Of a stretch of 64,000 nt of DNA, positions 1 through 9,925 are shown one piece after another. The first letter of the stretch is position 1. Each line of letters begins with the position of its first letter. The translations under genes were made by a program, and so were the position numbers. The notes beneath the pieces are model-generated. The model saw nothing but the letters and a program-made list of their open reading frames with translations. It was not told where the DNA came from and ran no database searches. Source of the DNA: Sporosarcina ureae (GTDB taxonomy: Bacteria; Bacillota; Bacilli; Bacillales_A; Planococcaceae); the NCBI RefSeq assembly GCF_002109325.1, contig NZ_CP015348.1:1305001-1369000 (forward strand). Direction: 5' to 3'.

Positions 1-256
1 CCGGCGCCAACCCAATCGGATACCTGGCAATTAAGCCCATAAATAAAGTTCCGACAGCAGCCGCAAGTGCCGTTGCAACGAACACGGCGCCTTTATCCAT
101 TCGCATGGAATCAGGTAGGTCGGGTACAACGTCTAAAGATAACATGATCGGATTAACCGCTAAAATATATGCCATGGCTAAAAATGTAGTAATTCCACCG
201 ATGATTTCACGACGATAGTTAGTGCCTAGTTTCTCAAACTCAAAATATTTTTTCAT
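1..256 (-). CDS. pbuG: Guanine/hypoxanthine permease (NCS2/AzgA family), 5' part only
   Basis: The 85 N-terminal residues are present and the gene continues past the left edge. The protein begins MKKYFEFEKLGTNYRREII and continues with a GGITTFLAMAYI helix and an NPIML motif, typical of AzgA/PbuG-type purine permeases that import guanine and hypoxanthine by proton symport. The ATG follows an AAGGAAGGT-like Shine-Dalgarno sequence. A guanine riboswitch and terminator occupy the leader, which supports a purine transporter directly. Placement just downstream of guaA matches the Bacillus order guaA-pbuG. Exact substrate preference is inferred. Confidence 0.88.
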   Translation of the reverse strand, partial: MKKYFEFEKLGTNYRREIIGGITTFLAMAYILAVNPIMLSLDVVPDLPDSMRMDKGAVFVATALAAAVGTLFMGLIARYPIGLAP

Positions 257-282
257 GGTGACCTTCCTTACTCTTATTGTGT

Positions 283-320
283 AAAAAGAGGCATGCGAAA
301 TGGATTCGCATGCCTCTTTA
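283..320 (-). terminator. Intrinsic terminator of the pbuG riboswitch leader
   Basis: Arms AGAGGCATGCGAA and TTCGCATGCCTCT enclose a short loop and are followed on the minus strand by a T-run. It lies between the purine aptamer and the pbuG start, so it is the likely expression platform: guanine binding should favour this hairpin and stop transcription. Confidence 0.88.
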
Positions 321-354
321 TTAATTCAAATAGAAAGAACTCTTCTATATATTG

Positions 355-424
355 AATCGTAGTCGAAACATTTACGGTGTTTCGGTAGAGACTTCTAGGC
401 CATATTCCCAGCGTTATACGATCA
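355..424 (-). promoter_or_regulatory. Purine (guanine-class) riboswitch aptamer
   Basis: Reading the minus strand, the conserved purine-aptamer blocks appear in order: CGTATAA, GGAATATGGC, AGTCTCTACC, CCGTAAA and GACTACG. The base that pairs with the ligand (equivalent to C74 of the xpt aptamer) is C in GACTACG, predicting guanine/hypoxanthine rather than adenine. It sits right after the guaA stop, in the leader of pbuG. Confidence 0.95.
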
Positions 425-440
425 TATTCTGTTGTTTATC

Positions 441-1994
441 TTATTCCCACTCAATAGTGCCCGGTGGTTTTGCTGTAATGTCATAAACTACGCGATTGAC
501 TTGGTCAACTTCTGCTGTAATTCGTGTACTGATTTTAGCCAGCACATCAAATGGGATACGAGCCCAGTCAGCTGTCATACCGTCTACAGAATGAACTGCT
601 CTGATTCCGATTGCATAGTCGTACGAACGCTGTTCATTGCGAACACCCACACTACGGATATTCGGTAATACCGCGAAGTACTGCCAGATTGAACGATCTA
701 GGCCAGCTATTGCAATTTCTTCACGCAAAATATAGTCTGCATCGCGAACAATATTGAGCTTATCTTCTGTAATCTCACCAAGTACACGAACTCCAAGTCC
801 TGGACCAGGGAAAGGTTGACGATTAACGATTTCTTCAGGCAAACCAAGCTCTGCTCCAACTGCACGTACTTCATCTTTAAATAATGCACGTAATGGTTCG
901 ATTAACTCGAAGTCCATATCTTCAGGCAAACCGCCCACATTATGGTGAGATTTAATAGTTGCTGAAGTTGCAGTACCACTTTCGATAATATCTGCATAGA
1001 TCGTACCTTGTGCTAAATACTTGATGCCATCCAATTTAGCGGATTCTTCGTCGAATACGTAAATGAATTCATTGCCGATAATTTTACGTTTTTGTTCAGG
1101 CTCTGTAATACCTTCAAGCTTCTTCAAGAAACGTTCACGCGCATCCACTTTAATAAAGTTCATGCTGAACTGTTCACTGAAGGTCTTAACGACACTTTCA
1201 ACTTCGCCTTTACGAAGCAAACCATGATCAACAAAAATACATGTCAATTGATCACCGATTGCACGGTCGATCAGAGCAGCTACTACTGAAGAATCTACGC
1301 CGCCACTTAGCGCACAAAGTACTTTACGATCGCCAACCGTTGAACGGATTTTTTCTATTTCAATTTCAATGAAACGATCCATCGTCCAATCGCCCGATGC
1401 TTTACAAATTTCAAAAACAAAATTACGTAGGAAATCTTTGCCGTTCTCTGAACGGTGATCTTCTGGATGGAATTGAATCGCATAAACTTGCTGATCATCA
1501 TTTGAAATTGCTGCAATATTACCAGCAGAGTCTTTTGCAGATGCAATGAAGCCTTCAGGCAATTCCACAACGTTAGAGCTGTGACTTACCCAAACATTTT
1601 GTTGCTCTGTTAAACCAGCAAACAATGCAGATGCAGTTTCCACTGTTAACGTCTCTTCTTTATTTTCGCTATTTGTACTCTTTTCTACAGTACCGCCAAA
1701 ATGATTGACAATTAACTGTGTTCCGTAGCTGATACCCAGCACAGGAATGCCCAATGTGAATATTGCCGGATCGATATCATACGCTTGCTCGTCTCCAACA
1801 GATGCTGCACCGCCTGAAAGCACGATACCGACTGGATTCATTTCTTTGATTTCTTCAATAGTTGTTGTATGTGCGTGCAACTCACTATACACACCAAATT
1901 CACGAATTGTACGCGTGAAGAGCTGATTATATTTACTGCCGTAATCGAGAACTACAATTTTTTCTTGTCCAGCTAATACAGGAGCGTTTGACAA
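441..1994 (-). CDS. guaA: GMP synthase with an altered glutaminase active site
   Basis: GMP synthase amidates XMP using ATP and ammonia, normally taken from glutamine. The N-terminal class I amidotransferase domain covers about residues 10-200. The ATP-pyrophosphatase domain with its SGGVDSS P-loop and the C-terminal dimerisation domain ending KPPGTIEWE are intact. Oddly, the nucleophile motif reads GISYG instead of GICYG (codon AGC instead of TGC), so the catalytic Cys is Ser. The His and Glu of FHPE remain. Nearby motifs also deviate ([21 protein letters not shown]). The enzyme is therefore predicted to use free ammonia. The TTG start at 1994 was chosen because AGAGGTGG lies 5 bases upstream; another TTG 18 bases earlier lacks such a site. 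Last gene after the yeaC-yeaD-yebA group. Confidence 0.95.
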   Translation of the reverse strand: MSNAPVLAGQEKIVVLDYGSKYNQLFTRTIREFGVYSELHAHTTTIEEIKEMNPVGIVLSGGAASVGDEQAYDIDPAIFTLGIPVLGISYGTQLIVNHFGGTVEKSTNSENKEETLTVETASALFAGLTEQQNVWVSHSSNVVELPEGFIASAKDSAGNIAAISNDDQQVYAIQFHPEDHRSENGKDFLRNFVFEICKASGDWTMDRFIEIEIEKIRSTVGDRKVLCALSGGVDSSVVAALIDRAIGDQLTCIFVDHGLLRKGEVESVVKTFSEQFSMNFIKVDARERFLKKLEGITEPEQKRKIIGNEFIYVFDEESAKLDGIKYLAQGTIYADIIESGTATSATIKSHHNVGGLPEDMDFELIEPLRALFKDEVRAVGAELGLPEEIVNRQPFPGPGLGVRVLGEITEDKLNIVRDADYILREEIAIAGLDRSIWQYFAVLPNIRSVGVRNEQRSYDYAIGIRAVHSVDGMTADWARIPFDVLAKISTRITAEVDQVNRVVYDITAKPPGTIEWE

Positions 1995-2040
1995 CTGATC
2001 CACCTCTTCCAATTTTTTAGTACCATTTCATGACTCAACT

Positions 2041-2078
2041 ACAAAAGACGCGTGAGAAAGTCAACTTTCCACGCGTCT
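2041..2078 (-). terminator. Hairpin between yebA-like gene and guaA
   Basis: Arms AGACGCGTG(A)GAAAG and CTTTCCACGCGTCT pair almost perfectly around a 4-base loop, with TTTTGT following on the minus strand. It may end the yeaC-yeaD-yebA transcript or attenuate read-through into guaA. Confidence 0.7.
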
Positions 2079-2198
2079 CTTCTATCAAAGAATACAGGTA
2101 CTACTATTCGATGATAGCTGACGTTCGTTAGTGCAAGATATGTCGAGAGCATTTCTTGCATCATCCGCTACATATTTTACGCATATTTTGTTGAAAAA

Positions 2199-4367
2199 TC
2201 AATATGTAGTGCTAATAATTAAATCTTCCCACACTTCATTTAACTTATCCCACTCTTGTGACTGCCAATCATTCCCGTAAATTCCTCTTTCATATGCATT
2301 AGTTAAGACTTTCATTCGATTTCCAACAAATCGTTCATCTATAAGTACGGCATAATTTGAGAGTGTCATTGCGGTATCTTTTGGTGCGCCGATACGAGCT
2401 AATTGTTGTAACAACTGTGTATATTGCTGTTCAAACTTCTCGCGACCGTTTGGCTGCTTTCTAAGCTGTTGTACACGCCATTTCGGTAACCAATTGCTTC
2501 TTCGGCTATACAGTACGATACTTGCAATAATAATTAACGCAAGTAGCAGTGCATAAAGCCACCACTGAGAGAACCACCACGTAAGCTTCTGTTTAAACGC
2601 ATCAAATAACGGGGATTTATTAATCTTCTTTGGAGCAACTTTCTCTTTTTCCACTTCTGGTTTTATAGGCTGTTTGATCTCCTCTTCTTCCGGATCAACA
2701 CTTGGAATATCAAATTCAATATCTGTCGGATGTGTAAACCCTAATGTCGGCTCAAATGGCATCCAGCCGATTTCAGGAATATAGGCTTCCACCCAGGAAT
2801 GCGCCTCATCATTTGTTACGCGATAGACATTTTCCCCTGATGCTTCAATCGCCACCTTACCAGGTGCAAACCCTTTTACCCAGCGTGTTGGTATGCCTGC
2901 CGACCGAAGCATGACTGCCATAGACGTTGAAAAATTATCACAATAACCTTTTTTTGTATCAAATAAAAATTGATCCACATAATCTTGGTCATCATCTGGC
3001 ACAGGAACATTTTGCGTATCATAAACAAAACCATTCTTTTTAAAATACTGCTCAACAGCCTTCACTTTGTCGTAGACAGCAGTTTCGTTTTTCGTGATTG
3101 ATAACGCAAGTTCTTTGACTCGATCAGGGAAACTCTCTGGAAGTTGGACGAAATGACTCATGTCTTCCGCTACCGTCTCATAGTTCACCATTTCGGGTTC
3201 TTGTAATTCAGACATGACATATTCCGGTTGTGTAAACTCCAATTCATACTGATTTACTTTCTCTTGAAGTCCCATCAGTAGATACAATCGGTTTGCAGCA
3301 ACTTCATGCATTAGATGTAACCCTTCTGGTGAAGAAACCTTGTTGGTTCCATACGGGGTAGCCAAAAACGGGAGTGGTTCCGCAAATAACAACATGGCTT
3401 TTGACATTTCACTTTTCTCCGGGAGATCAACCAGATCTTCACCTGTAAATAATAGTTCTTTATTGTTTTCTTGGACTTGCTCCCAACCCTTTGACGTATA
3501 TGTATCTTTCGTTTCGATACGCCAATACTGTCGTTCATCTACGGTTGCTTCAAACACTAATTGATGATCTTGAACGAACGCGCCACCTAGCTGCGAATCG
3601 TCAGGGTCATACCCTGCGCTTGCTAGCCCTTTGTCGGAATCATTATCTTCTACTCCACTTAACGATAATAAGTACGGTACAGGATCAGGCCAAGCAGGAG
3701 GATGTACTGGTGCATTTTTTGAAAGCAACCCAACAGACACAACAATCAGTAATACCGGCAATGAAAGGAGAAGTAGTCGTTTCGGACGAAGTGACAACGC
3801 TCCATCATCCGACAATTTAATCAATGTTAGGTACCCTATGATTAATAAGCCCACAATCATAATTCTGACAATCGAGGAAGTTGCATCATATGGAGTGAAC
3901 GTATCCAAGATGGAGACAAAAACTACCGTAAAACCGAAAAACATCATCATACTACGTCGAACTTCAATCCAGTGACGAAGTAAATAAGCTATCATCCAAA
4001 CTAGCGTAAACAATAATAACGTACGGAATAAATTCGATAATTCACCAAGATCTCCTTGGATCAGAAATAGGATGTTCCGCTGTACGTCTGCTACTATTTC
4101 GCCTGTCGTCTGTATAGATATCCATAATCGATCAAGATACATATAATGTATAGCCCATAACACATAAAAGATCTGAACCGCGCCACTGATCCACCATGGC
4201 AGTCGAAGTAATGCCAATGTGAAAAAAAGCACCAAATAGATAATGAATAAAGAAGGATGTCCAAAATCAGTTAAATCCATAATGGGGATAAACCATTCCC
4301 ATAGCAATACGGTGCTGAGTGCGTACAAAAAAATAAGCACTTTCCAATCCAATGTTTGTTTCTTCAT
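2199..4367 (-). CDS. yebA: TgpA-type membrane transglutaminase-like protein (YebA-like)
   Basis: This 722-residue protein has about six N-terminal membrane helices (residues 10-215), a large extracytoplasmic region and a further helix near residue 610. The transglutaminase-like core shows the Cys motif GYCDNFS and the His motif DEAHSWVEAY, followed by GWMPFEPT. TgpA-type proteins are membrane cysteine hydrolases or transferases of unknown physiological substrate. It overlaps the DUF58 gene by 4 bases and follows the MoxR gene, reproducing the conserved yeaC-yeaD-yebA-guaA order of Bacillus. A MoxR ATPase, a DUF58 protein and a transglutaminase together suggest a membrane protein assembly or processing unit; that role is inferred. 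Confidence 0.85.
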   Translation of the reverse strand: MKKQTLDWKVLIFLYALSTVLLWEWFIPIMDLTDFGHPSLFIIYLVLFFTLALLRLPWWISGAVQIFYVLWAIHYMYLDRLWISIQTTGEIVADVQRNILFLIQGDLGELSNLFRTLLLFTLVWMIAYLLRHWIEVRRSMMMFFGFTVVFVSILDTFTPYDATSSIVRIMIVGLLIIGYLTLIKLSDDGALSLRPKRLLLLSLPVLLIVVSVGLLSKNAPVHPPAWPDPVPYLLSLSGVEDNDSDKGLASAGYDPDDSQLGGAFVQDHQLVFEATVDERQYWRIETKDTYTSKGWEQVQENNKELLFTGEDLVDLPEKSEMSKAMLLFAEPLPFLATPYGTNKVSSPEGLHLMHEVAANRLYLLMGLQEKVNQYELEFTQPEYVMSELQEPEMVNYETVAEDMSHFVQLPESFPDRVKELALSITKNETAVYDKVKAVEQYFKKNGFVYDTQNVPVPDDDQDYVDQFLFDTKKGYCDNFSTSMAVMLRSAGIPTRWVKGFAPGKVAIEASGENVYRVTNDEAHSWVEAYIPEIGWMPFEPTLGFTHPTDIEFDIPSVDPEEEEIKQPIKPEVEKEKVAPKKINKSPLFDAFKQKLTWWFSQWWLYALLLALIIIASIVLYSRRSNWLPKWRVQQLRKQPNGREKFEQQYTQLLQQLARIGAPKDTAMTLSNYAVLIDERFVGNRMKVLTNAYERGIYGNDWQSQEWDKLNEVWEDLIISTTY

Positions 4368-5542
4368 AGAGTCACCGCCTTATTTAAAGCCGACGAACGA
4401 TTTGACGGATAGATTAATTTCACAGTAATACCAAGCGTTTTCACTTGCTTAACAATAGGTTCTAGTGTTTTCGCAGCCTTTTCATCTGCCATCATGACAA
4501 AGCAAGTTATTGTGGAAGCCTTACGCGTATGCGTCAACAGATTACGAATGAACTCCATGCGAAGATTACCTGTAATAAGCAACAAGGCACCTTCAGATAT
4601 GGTTTTCTCTACCGGTAACTTAATCTTTTGTATGTCTTCAGATTGAATTTTGGCGAGGTGCACTAAAGCTTGCCGTGTCTGATCAGCGGATTGTATTAAC
4701 GGAAAAACTTTCGGATGATCACTAGCTGTCATCATGGTCAGCTTGGATTGATTCTGTCTGGCGGATGCAACAATTGATGCAGCAAACTCCACCGCATCTT
4801 CAAATGTTTCGGATGTTCCACAATCCAGTACCAATGTATATTGTTCGGATCGCTGTTCGTCAAATTCCTTCGTCATTAATTTCGAAGTACGTGCAAACGA
4901 CTTCCAATGAATCCAAGACATTCGATCACCTGGCGCATATTCCCTGACGCTCGATGATGTAGTGGCCTCCTTTGCCAGCATATACGCGGAAAGTTGCTGA
5001 CCACCACTCGTCCCATTCGATCCTGATTCATAGACGATCGTTGTTATACTTGGATAGACCAAAAAATTATCTCGAACGGTAAACACTTTTCTTTTTTGAA
5101 TCCAATTAAAAAAATCCACTACTTCTATTGTCACTTCCGGCAAAGTATATTCTCCACGTTGAACATTCTTAAGCAAATAGGTGTACTCATACGTCTTTCG
5201 AAATCCTAGAAGCGTGATGTTCCGTTCGACTTTTTCGCGTTTAGCGTGCACTCGTTTATCCATAAGAACAACATAAAGTAAAGGGAAGGGTAGTTTCCTT
5301 TTTAGAACTACCCGAATGGATACTTGTCCATTTCTCGTAACATGGTGTTGATCGATATGTCGTGCAATAGTTATATCACGTAACGGATAGAAGAAGAGAA
5401 GCACGGAGTACGTTACGAAAGGTATTAGCGTGTAGAAAACAAACCAGCTAACGAAACTCCCTTGAAATTTCGCAAAGGCATACGCAGCCGCACCAATGAC
5501 AATAACACCTGCGAAGCGTCCGAATGATTGCAACTGCTTCAT
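4364..5542 (-). CDS. yeaD: DUF58 domain protein (YeaD-like)
   Basis: This 392-residue protein has two membrane helices near residues 10-50. The DUF58 signature is REYAPGDRMSWIHWKSFART, followed by LMTKEFDEQ. DUF58 proteins usually occur with MoxR ATPases and have a von Willebrand A-like C-terminal fold; here the C-terminal half starts with an LVLDCGTS strand. Its start overlaps the MoxR stop and its stop overlaps the next start by 4 bases, so the three genes are translationally coupled. The precise function is unknown. Confidence 0.85.
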   Translation of the reverse strand: MKQLQSFGRFAGVIVIGAAAYAFAKFQGSFVSWFVFYTLIPFVTYSVLLFFYPLRDITIARHIDQHHVTRNGQVSIRVVLKRKLPFPLLYVVLMDKRVHAKREKVERNITLLGFRKTYEYTYLLKNVQRGEYTLPEVTIEVVDFFNWIQKRKVFTVRDNFLVYPSITTIVYESGSNGTSGGQQLSAYMLAKEATTSSSVREYAPGDRMSWIHWKSFARTSKLMTKEFDEQRSEQYTLVLDCGTSETFEDAVEFAASIVASARQNQSKLTMMTASDHPKVFPLIQSADQTRQALVHLAKIQSEDIQKIKLPVEKTISEGALLLITGNLRMEFIRNLLTHTRKASTITCFVMMADEKAAKTLEPIVKQVKTLGITVKLIYPSNRSSALNKAVTL

Positions 5543-6489
5543 AAAGAAGCCGACCTGCGCATGACCGGAACTTCTAGACGATCAAGAATACGGCTAATGA
5601 TTGCCTCTGCATCAATTCCTTCGTATTTTGCTTCAGGGCGAAGTATCATTCGATGGGTAAATGCGTACGTCACTAAATATTGCACATCGTCCGGCAACAC
5701 GAACGTCCGTCCTTTTATGAATGCATAGGCCTGACATGCTTTCATTAGTGCCATCGAGCCACGTGGACTCACGCCTAATGAAACTGATTCATGCTGACGA
5801 GTGGCATCTGCACAATCCACAATATAAGAAACAATCGTATCGTCTACCGCAACTTCTCGCACATGATGTTGTAATTCAAGTAATTCATCCACTGTTAGAA
5901 TAGCCTCGATCTCGTCGATTGGCGTTTGCCTTTCTGCTCTTTTTAATAATTCTATCTCTTGTTGCTTCGTCGGATAACCCATCTTTAATTTGAAAATAAA
6001 GCGATCTAACTGAGCTTCTGGCAGAGGGTATGTTCCCTCATATTCAATAGGATTTTGTGTCGCCATAACGAAAAATGGTTTCGGTAATTGAATAGTCGTT
6101 CCATCTACTGTAATCGAAGCTTCTTCCATTCCTTCTAACAACGCAGCTTGTGTTTTCGGTGATGTCCGATTAATTTCATCCGCCAATATAATGTTTCCTA
6201 TTAAAGGTCCTGGACGAAATTCGAATTGCATTGTCTGAGGATTGTAAATAGATACGCCCGAAACATCCGACGGCAATAAATCCGGTGTGAATTGAATCCG
6301 CTTAAACTGTGCGCCAATTGAGGTAGCCAGCGCTCTTACTAGCATCGTCTTACCGACACCCGGCACATCTTCCAATAACACATGCCCCCCTGCGAGTAAG
6401 GCGGTCAAACTTAATTCTGCTATATCCCTTTTTCCCACAATAACTTTTTCTACGTTGTTCAATACCCGTTCGATCCATTGTGCATGCAT
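5539..6489 (-). CDS. yeaC: MoxR-family AAA+ ATPase (YeaC-like)
   Basis: This 316-residue MoxR AAA+ ATPase has Walker A PGVGKT near residues 43-48, Walker B ILADEINR, sensor 1 ATQNP and a C-terminal lid with the SPRGSMAL motif. MoxR ATPases act as chaperones that assemble or activate partner proteins, often those encoded beside them with DUF58 and VWA domains. It is the first gene of a tightly coupled group leading into yebA and guaA. Its promoter should lie in 6490-6566, after the nadE terminator. Confidence 0.92.
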   Translation of the reverse strand: MHAQWIERVLNNVEKVIVGKRDIAELSLTALLAGGHVLLEDVPGVGKTMLVRALATSIGAQFKRIQFTPDLLPSDVSGVSIYNPQTMQFEFRPGPLIGNIILADEINRTSPKTQAALLEGMEEASITVDGTTIQLPKPFFVMATQNPIEYEGTYPLPEAQLDRFIFKLKMGYPTKQQEIELLKRAERQTPIDEIEAILTVDELLELQHHVREVAVDDTIVSYIVDCADATRQHESVSLGVSPRGSMALMKACQAYAFIKGRTFVLPDDVQYLVTYAFTHRMILRPEAKYEGIDAEAIISRILDRLEVPVMRRSASL

Positions 6490-6566
6490 AGTTGTTCTCC
6501 CCCGTCACGAACTGAATCCGCCTTTTATATGTGACTATCATACCTGAAACACATAACTCCGACAAA

Positions 6567-6612
6567 CAGAAAAACTGCCGACCCTTTGTCTTTAAAAAGG
6601 TCGGCAGTTTTC
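6567..6612 (-). terminator. Terminator of pncB-nadE
   Basis: AAAACTGCCGACC and GGTCGGCAGTTTT form a 13-bp stem with a 15-base loop, starting right after the nadE stop on the minus strand. Confidence 0.85.
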
Positions 6613-7435
6613 ATTTCCAAAATTCATCAAATATTGTAATCGGCAAGTGTCGTTTATGGGCTGATTTCAAATAATGTCCTTCTATTTGCTTGCGCGCTTC
6701 ATCTGACACTTCTTTGCCTTCGAGGTAATCATCAATTTCATCGTATGATACACCTAATGCCACTTCGTCCGGAATCGCAGGTTTATTACCTTCTAGATCG
6801 GCTGTAGGGATTTTATTGTATAAATGCGGAGGACATTCTAGCGCCTCCAATAATTGTTTCCCTTGGCGCTTATTCAAACGGTAGATCGGCATAAGATCAG
6901 CTGCCCCGTCACCAAATTTCGTGTAGAAACCAGTAATAGCTTCTGCAGCGTGATCCGAACCAAGAACGACGGCGTGATGAACAGCAGCTACGGAATATTG
7001 TACCTTCATACGTTCACGCGCTTTTTCATTTCCTTTATCAAAATCCGTAATATGAATACCAGCATTAATCATAGTTCGTTCACTGGCATCTACAGCATCT
7101 TTAATATCGACTGAATAGACAACAGACGGTCTGATGAAACGCAATGCATCTTGACAGTCGTCTTCGTCAAATTGCACACCGTACGGTAAACGGATCGCAT
7201 AAAAGCGGTACTTTTCTTCTCCCGCTTCTTCATTCAACTCATCAATCGCCATTTGCGCCAGCTTTCCAACTAATGTGGAGTCTTGGCCACCGGAAATACC
7301 GAGGGTGAATCCCAGTAGAAATGTATTCTTTTTCAAATACGCCTTCATGAAATCAATGGAAGTCCGGATCTCTTGCTGCGGGTCGATTTCCGGCTTCACA
7401 CGTAATGTCTGGATAATTTCTTGCTGCAATGTCAA
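6611..7435 (-). CDS. nadE: NH3-dependent NAD+ synthetase
   Basis: NadE makes NAD+ from nicotinate adenine dinucleotide, ATP and ammonia. The P-loop SGGQDST is near residue 45, and other family blocks are visible ([32 protein letters not shown]). There is no glutaminase domain, as is usual for the short form. The TTG start at 7435 has AGGAAGTGG just upstream and gives 274 residues, close to the Bacillus enzyme; longer versions starting inside pncB are unlikely. It lies 16 bases after pncB, so both are cotranscribed for NAD salvage. Confidence 0.93.
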   Translation of the reverse strand: MTLQQEIIQTLRVKPEIDPQQEIRTSIDFMKAYLKKNTFLLGFTLGISGGQDSTLVGKLAQMAIDELNEEAGEEKYRFYAIRLPYGVQFDEDDCQDALRFIRPSVVYSVDIKDAVDASERTMINAGIHITDFDKGNEKARERMKVQYSVAAVHHAVVLGSDHAAEAITGFYTKFGDGAADLMPIYRLNKRQGKQLLEALECPPHLYNKIPTADLEGNKPAIPDEVALGVSYDEIDDYLEGKEVSDEARKQIEGHYLKSAHKRHLPITIFDEFWK

Positions 7436-7451
7436 CGCTTCCACTTCCTTT

Positions 7452-8921
7452 TTATTGTTTTGTATAATTTTCGACCATTTCATGCACTTCTTCAATATTC
7501 CGTCTTTTATTGTCCCAACACTTTTGACTAAGATCAACAGGATACTCTTCAGGATTTAATGATCGTTTATATTCTTCCCAAAGTAGAGAAAGGTTTTGTT
7601 GTGCATATTCTCGAATTTCATAGACAGAAGGGTTTTTATAAATAACTTCTCCATCCTGAATAACTTTCTCATGTAAGTTTACGGCTTCAAAATTCGTTAC
7701 AAACTTCGAGATGAACGTATGAACAGGATGGAACATTTTGATACGTCCTTCCTTTGTGGGATCCTCGTCGTGCATCGTAATATAGTCGCCTTCCGCTTTA
7801 CCATTTTCAAGATCAATGATTCGGTACAGTTTTTTACGTCCAGGTGTTGTTACTTTTTCTACGTTTGCTGAGATTTTAATCGTATCCTCCATCTCGCCAT
7901 CGCTCGTTTCAATAGAAACAATTTTATAGACTGCTCCGAGTGCCGGCTGATCGTATGCCGTAATTAACTTCGTACCGATACCCCAAATGTCTACTTGTGC
8001 TCCTTGTGCTTTCAAGTTCAAAATTGTGTACTCGTCCAAATCATTGGATACAACAATTTTCGCGTCCGGGAAACCTGCTTCATCCAACATACGGCGAGTT
8101 TCTTTTGACAAGAATGCAATATCACCGCTGTCTAGTCGCACTCCGATGAAGTTAATGCTGTCACCAAGCTCTTTTGCTACTTTAATAGCTGTCGGAACAC
8201 CAATTTTTAATGTATTGTACGTATCCACCAAGAATACGCAGTCTTTATGACGCTCTGCATAGACTTTAAATGCCGTGTACTCATCTTTATAAGCTTGGAC
8301 AAACGAATGCGCATGTGTACCTGAAACATCCAATCCAAATAACTTTCCTGCACGGACGTTACTCGTAGATTCTACACCGCCAATAACAGCTGCCCGGGCG
8401 CCCCAAACTGCGGCATCCATTTCATGTGCACGTCGGCTACCGAACTCCATCACGATATCATCTTTCACTACTTGCTTGATACGGCTCGCTTTAGTGCTGA
8501 TCAACGTTTGATAGTTCACGATATTCAATAATGCTGTCTCGATTAATTGTGCTTCTATAAGATTTGCTTCAATCCGAATAATTGGTTCATTCGCAAAAAC
8601 GAGTTCTCCCTCTTTCATGGAGTAAACGTCTCCGGTGAAACGGATGTCTTTCAAATAGTCTAGGAAATCATCTGCGAATCCTAGTTCTTCATGTAAATAG
8701 GCTAGGTCGCTTTCAGTGAATGAGAAATTCTCAAGATATGTCAAGATATGTTCAAGGCCAGAAAATACTGCATAGCCGTTGCCGAATGGAATTTTTCTGA
8801 AATATACTTCGAATACTGCTTTCCGTTCGTGGATACCATCTGCCCAGTATGATTCTGCCATATTGATCTGGTACAGGTCTGTGTGTAACGCTAAGCTGTC
8901 GTCTTTGTATGATGAAGTCAT
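7452..8921 (-). CDS. pncB: Nicotinate phosphoribosyltransferase
   Basis: PncB converts nicotinate and PRPP to nicotinate mononucleotide with ATP hydrolysis, the entry step of NAD salvage. The N-terminus [13 protein letters not shown], the [20 protein letters not shown] region and GVRLDSGDI are family hallmarks. The ATG at 8921 follows AAGGAG by 6 bases and gives 489 residues, the normal length. The gene pairs with nadE: pncB supplies the mononucleotide and nadE completes NAD+. The adenylyltransferase nadD is not in the window. Confidence 0.93.
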   Translation of the reverse strand: MTSSYKDDSLALHTDLYQINMAESYWADGIHERKAVFEVYFRKIPFGNGYAVFSGLEHILTYLENFSFTESDLAYLHEELGFADDFLDYLKDIRFTGDVYSMKEGELVFANEPIIRIEANLIEAQLIETALLNIVNYQTLISTKASRIKQVVKDDIVMEFGSRRAHEMDAAVWGARAAVIGGVESTSNVRAGKLFGLDVSGTHAHSFVQAYKDEYTAFKVYAERHKDCVFLVDTYNTLKIGVPTAIKVAKELGDSINFIGVRLDSGDIAFLSKETRRMLDEAGFPDAKIVVSNDLDEYTILNLKAQGAQVDIWGIGTKLITAYDQPALGAVYKIVSIETSDGEMEDTIKISANVEKVTTPGRKKLYRIIDLENGKAEGDYITMHDEDPTKEGRIKMFHPVHTFISKFVTNFEAVNLHEKVIQDGEVIYKNPSVYEIREYAQQNLSLLWEEYKRSLNPEEYPVDLSQKCWDNKRRNIEEVHEMVENYTKQ

Positions 8922-9081
8922 AGTCGTCTCCTTCTTCCGCTGCAATAATACTGTCATTATACACTATTTTCCCTATTTCTCAGTAAAGTAATCATCGAGT
9001 GGTGAATTGTCTTGAGAAATTGGATTTTAAGTATAAGTGTGTTGGCACTGTTGTTTTCCAATACTGAATGTTAATGCATTA

Positions 9082-9120
9082 GAAAAAAGCTAATTTCCGA
9101 TAGTTGTCGGAAATCAGCTT
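9082..9120 (-). terminator. Terminator of the lutABC operon
   Basis: AAGCTAATTTCCGA and TCGGAAATCAGCTT pair around a 6-base loop and are followed on the minus strand by TTTTTTCT. It lies downstream of lutC. The rest of 8958-9206 shows no gene. Confidence 0.82.
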
Positions 9121-9206
9121 CTTTCTCACGTAATTATTTTACATCCGTTTCTTGTAAAGGTTCTGATTTTCAAAACCACTCAATAGCATAGGAAGAGTTT
9201 CTTGCG

Positions 9207-9923
9207 TTAGCAATCTTCTATAACAATATACGTCGCTTTGACCGGTCCGTGTACGCCAATGACTAAGTTCATTTCAATATCGGCGGAGTTGCTTGGGCCT
9301 GTGATGAAGTTGATGCAGGACGGAACTTTCTCGCCGTTGTTGAGTTTTTCCCGAATCATGTCTGATGCTTGGGTGATTCTTGGGACTAGTGTACTTTTTG
9401 GTATTAGGGCAATATAGTGTGTTGGGAGTAGGCTGACGGAACGTCCTTTGTCTGGGCTACTGAATAGTACGACGGTGCCTGACTCGGCTAGTGTCATGTC
9501 GCTGAAGGTGATGCCGATATTTGCTTGCTCGGCCAATTCAATATTCTTCTCCCCAAGTGAAGTGTCCCAACTATTGACTTCAATTTGTTGTGAAGGCCAA
9601 TCAGTTTCTAGCAGCTTAGATAATCCGTATTCCGCAAAACGTTCGTCTTTCCATAAGGATAACGGTCCGCCACCGTAGGCTTTTACTACTTCATCAAGCG
9701 CAGCTGGGAGCGCCTCTTTTGTTGTTTCAACGATGTCTGTATGGATCTGCTCACATTGAACACGTAATACTTCTAGTAACTCATCAATTGAAGCGTTTGC
9801 AAGCACTGTGCGTTGAGGCTGATGTTTCCATTCGGGCTTTTCTACTTGTGCCTTCTGCTCACGACCTAATTGTGTCGCAATATTTCCAAGAAAAGCATCA
9901 CGATTTTGAATTGTTCCTGTCAT
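9207..9923 (-). CDS. lutC: Lactate utilization protein C (LUD domain)
   Basis: This 238-residue LUD-domain protein has the TFSDMTLAESGTVVLFSSPD region and the C-terminal INFITGPSNSADIE block of LutC/YkgG proteins. LutABC together form the L-lactate-oxidising system of Bacillus, feeding electrons onward through Fe-S centres. It lies 2 bases after lutB and is the last operon gene before the terminator at 9082-9120. Confidence 0.92.
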   Translation of the reverse strand: MTGTIQNRDAFLGNIATQLGREQKAQVEKPEWKHQPQRTVLANASIDELLEVLRVQCEQIHTDIVETTKEALPAALDEVVKAYGGGPLSLWKDERFAEYGLSKLLETDWPSQQIEVNSWDTSLGEKNIELAEQANIGITFSDMTLAESGTVVLFSSPDKGRSVSLLPTHYIALIPKSTLVPRITQASDMIREKLNNGEKVPSCINFITGPSNSADIEMNLVIGVHGPVKATYIVIEDC

Positions 9924-9925
9924 AC

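Noticed and set aside
7436..7537. Long N-terminal extension of NadE reaching into pncB
   Set aside because: It overlaps the pncB end and lacks homology. A TTG with a good ribosome binding site at 7435 gives the normal NadE length.
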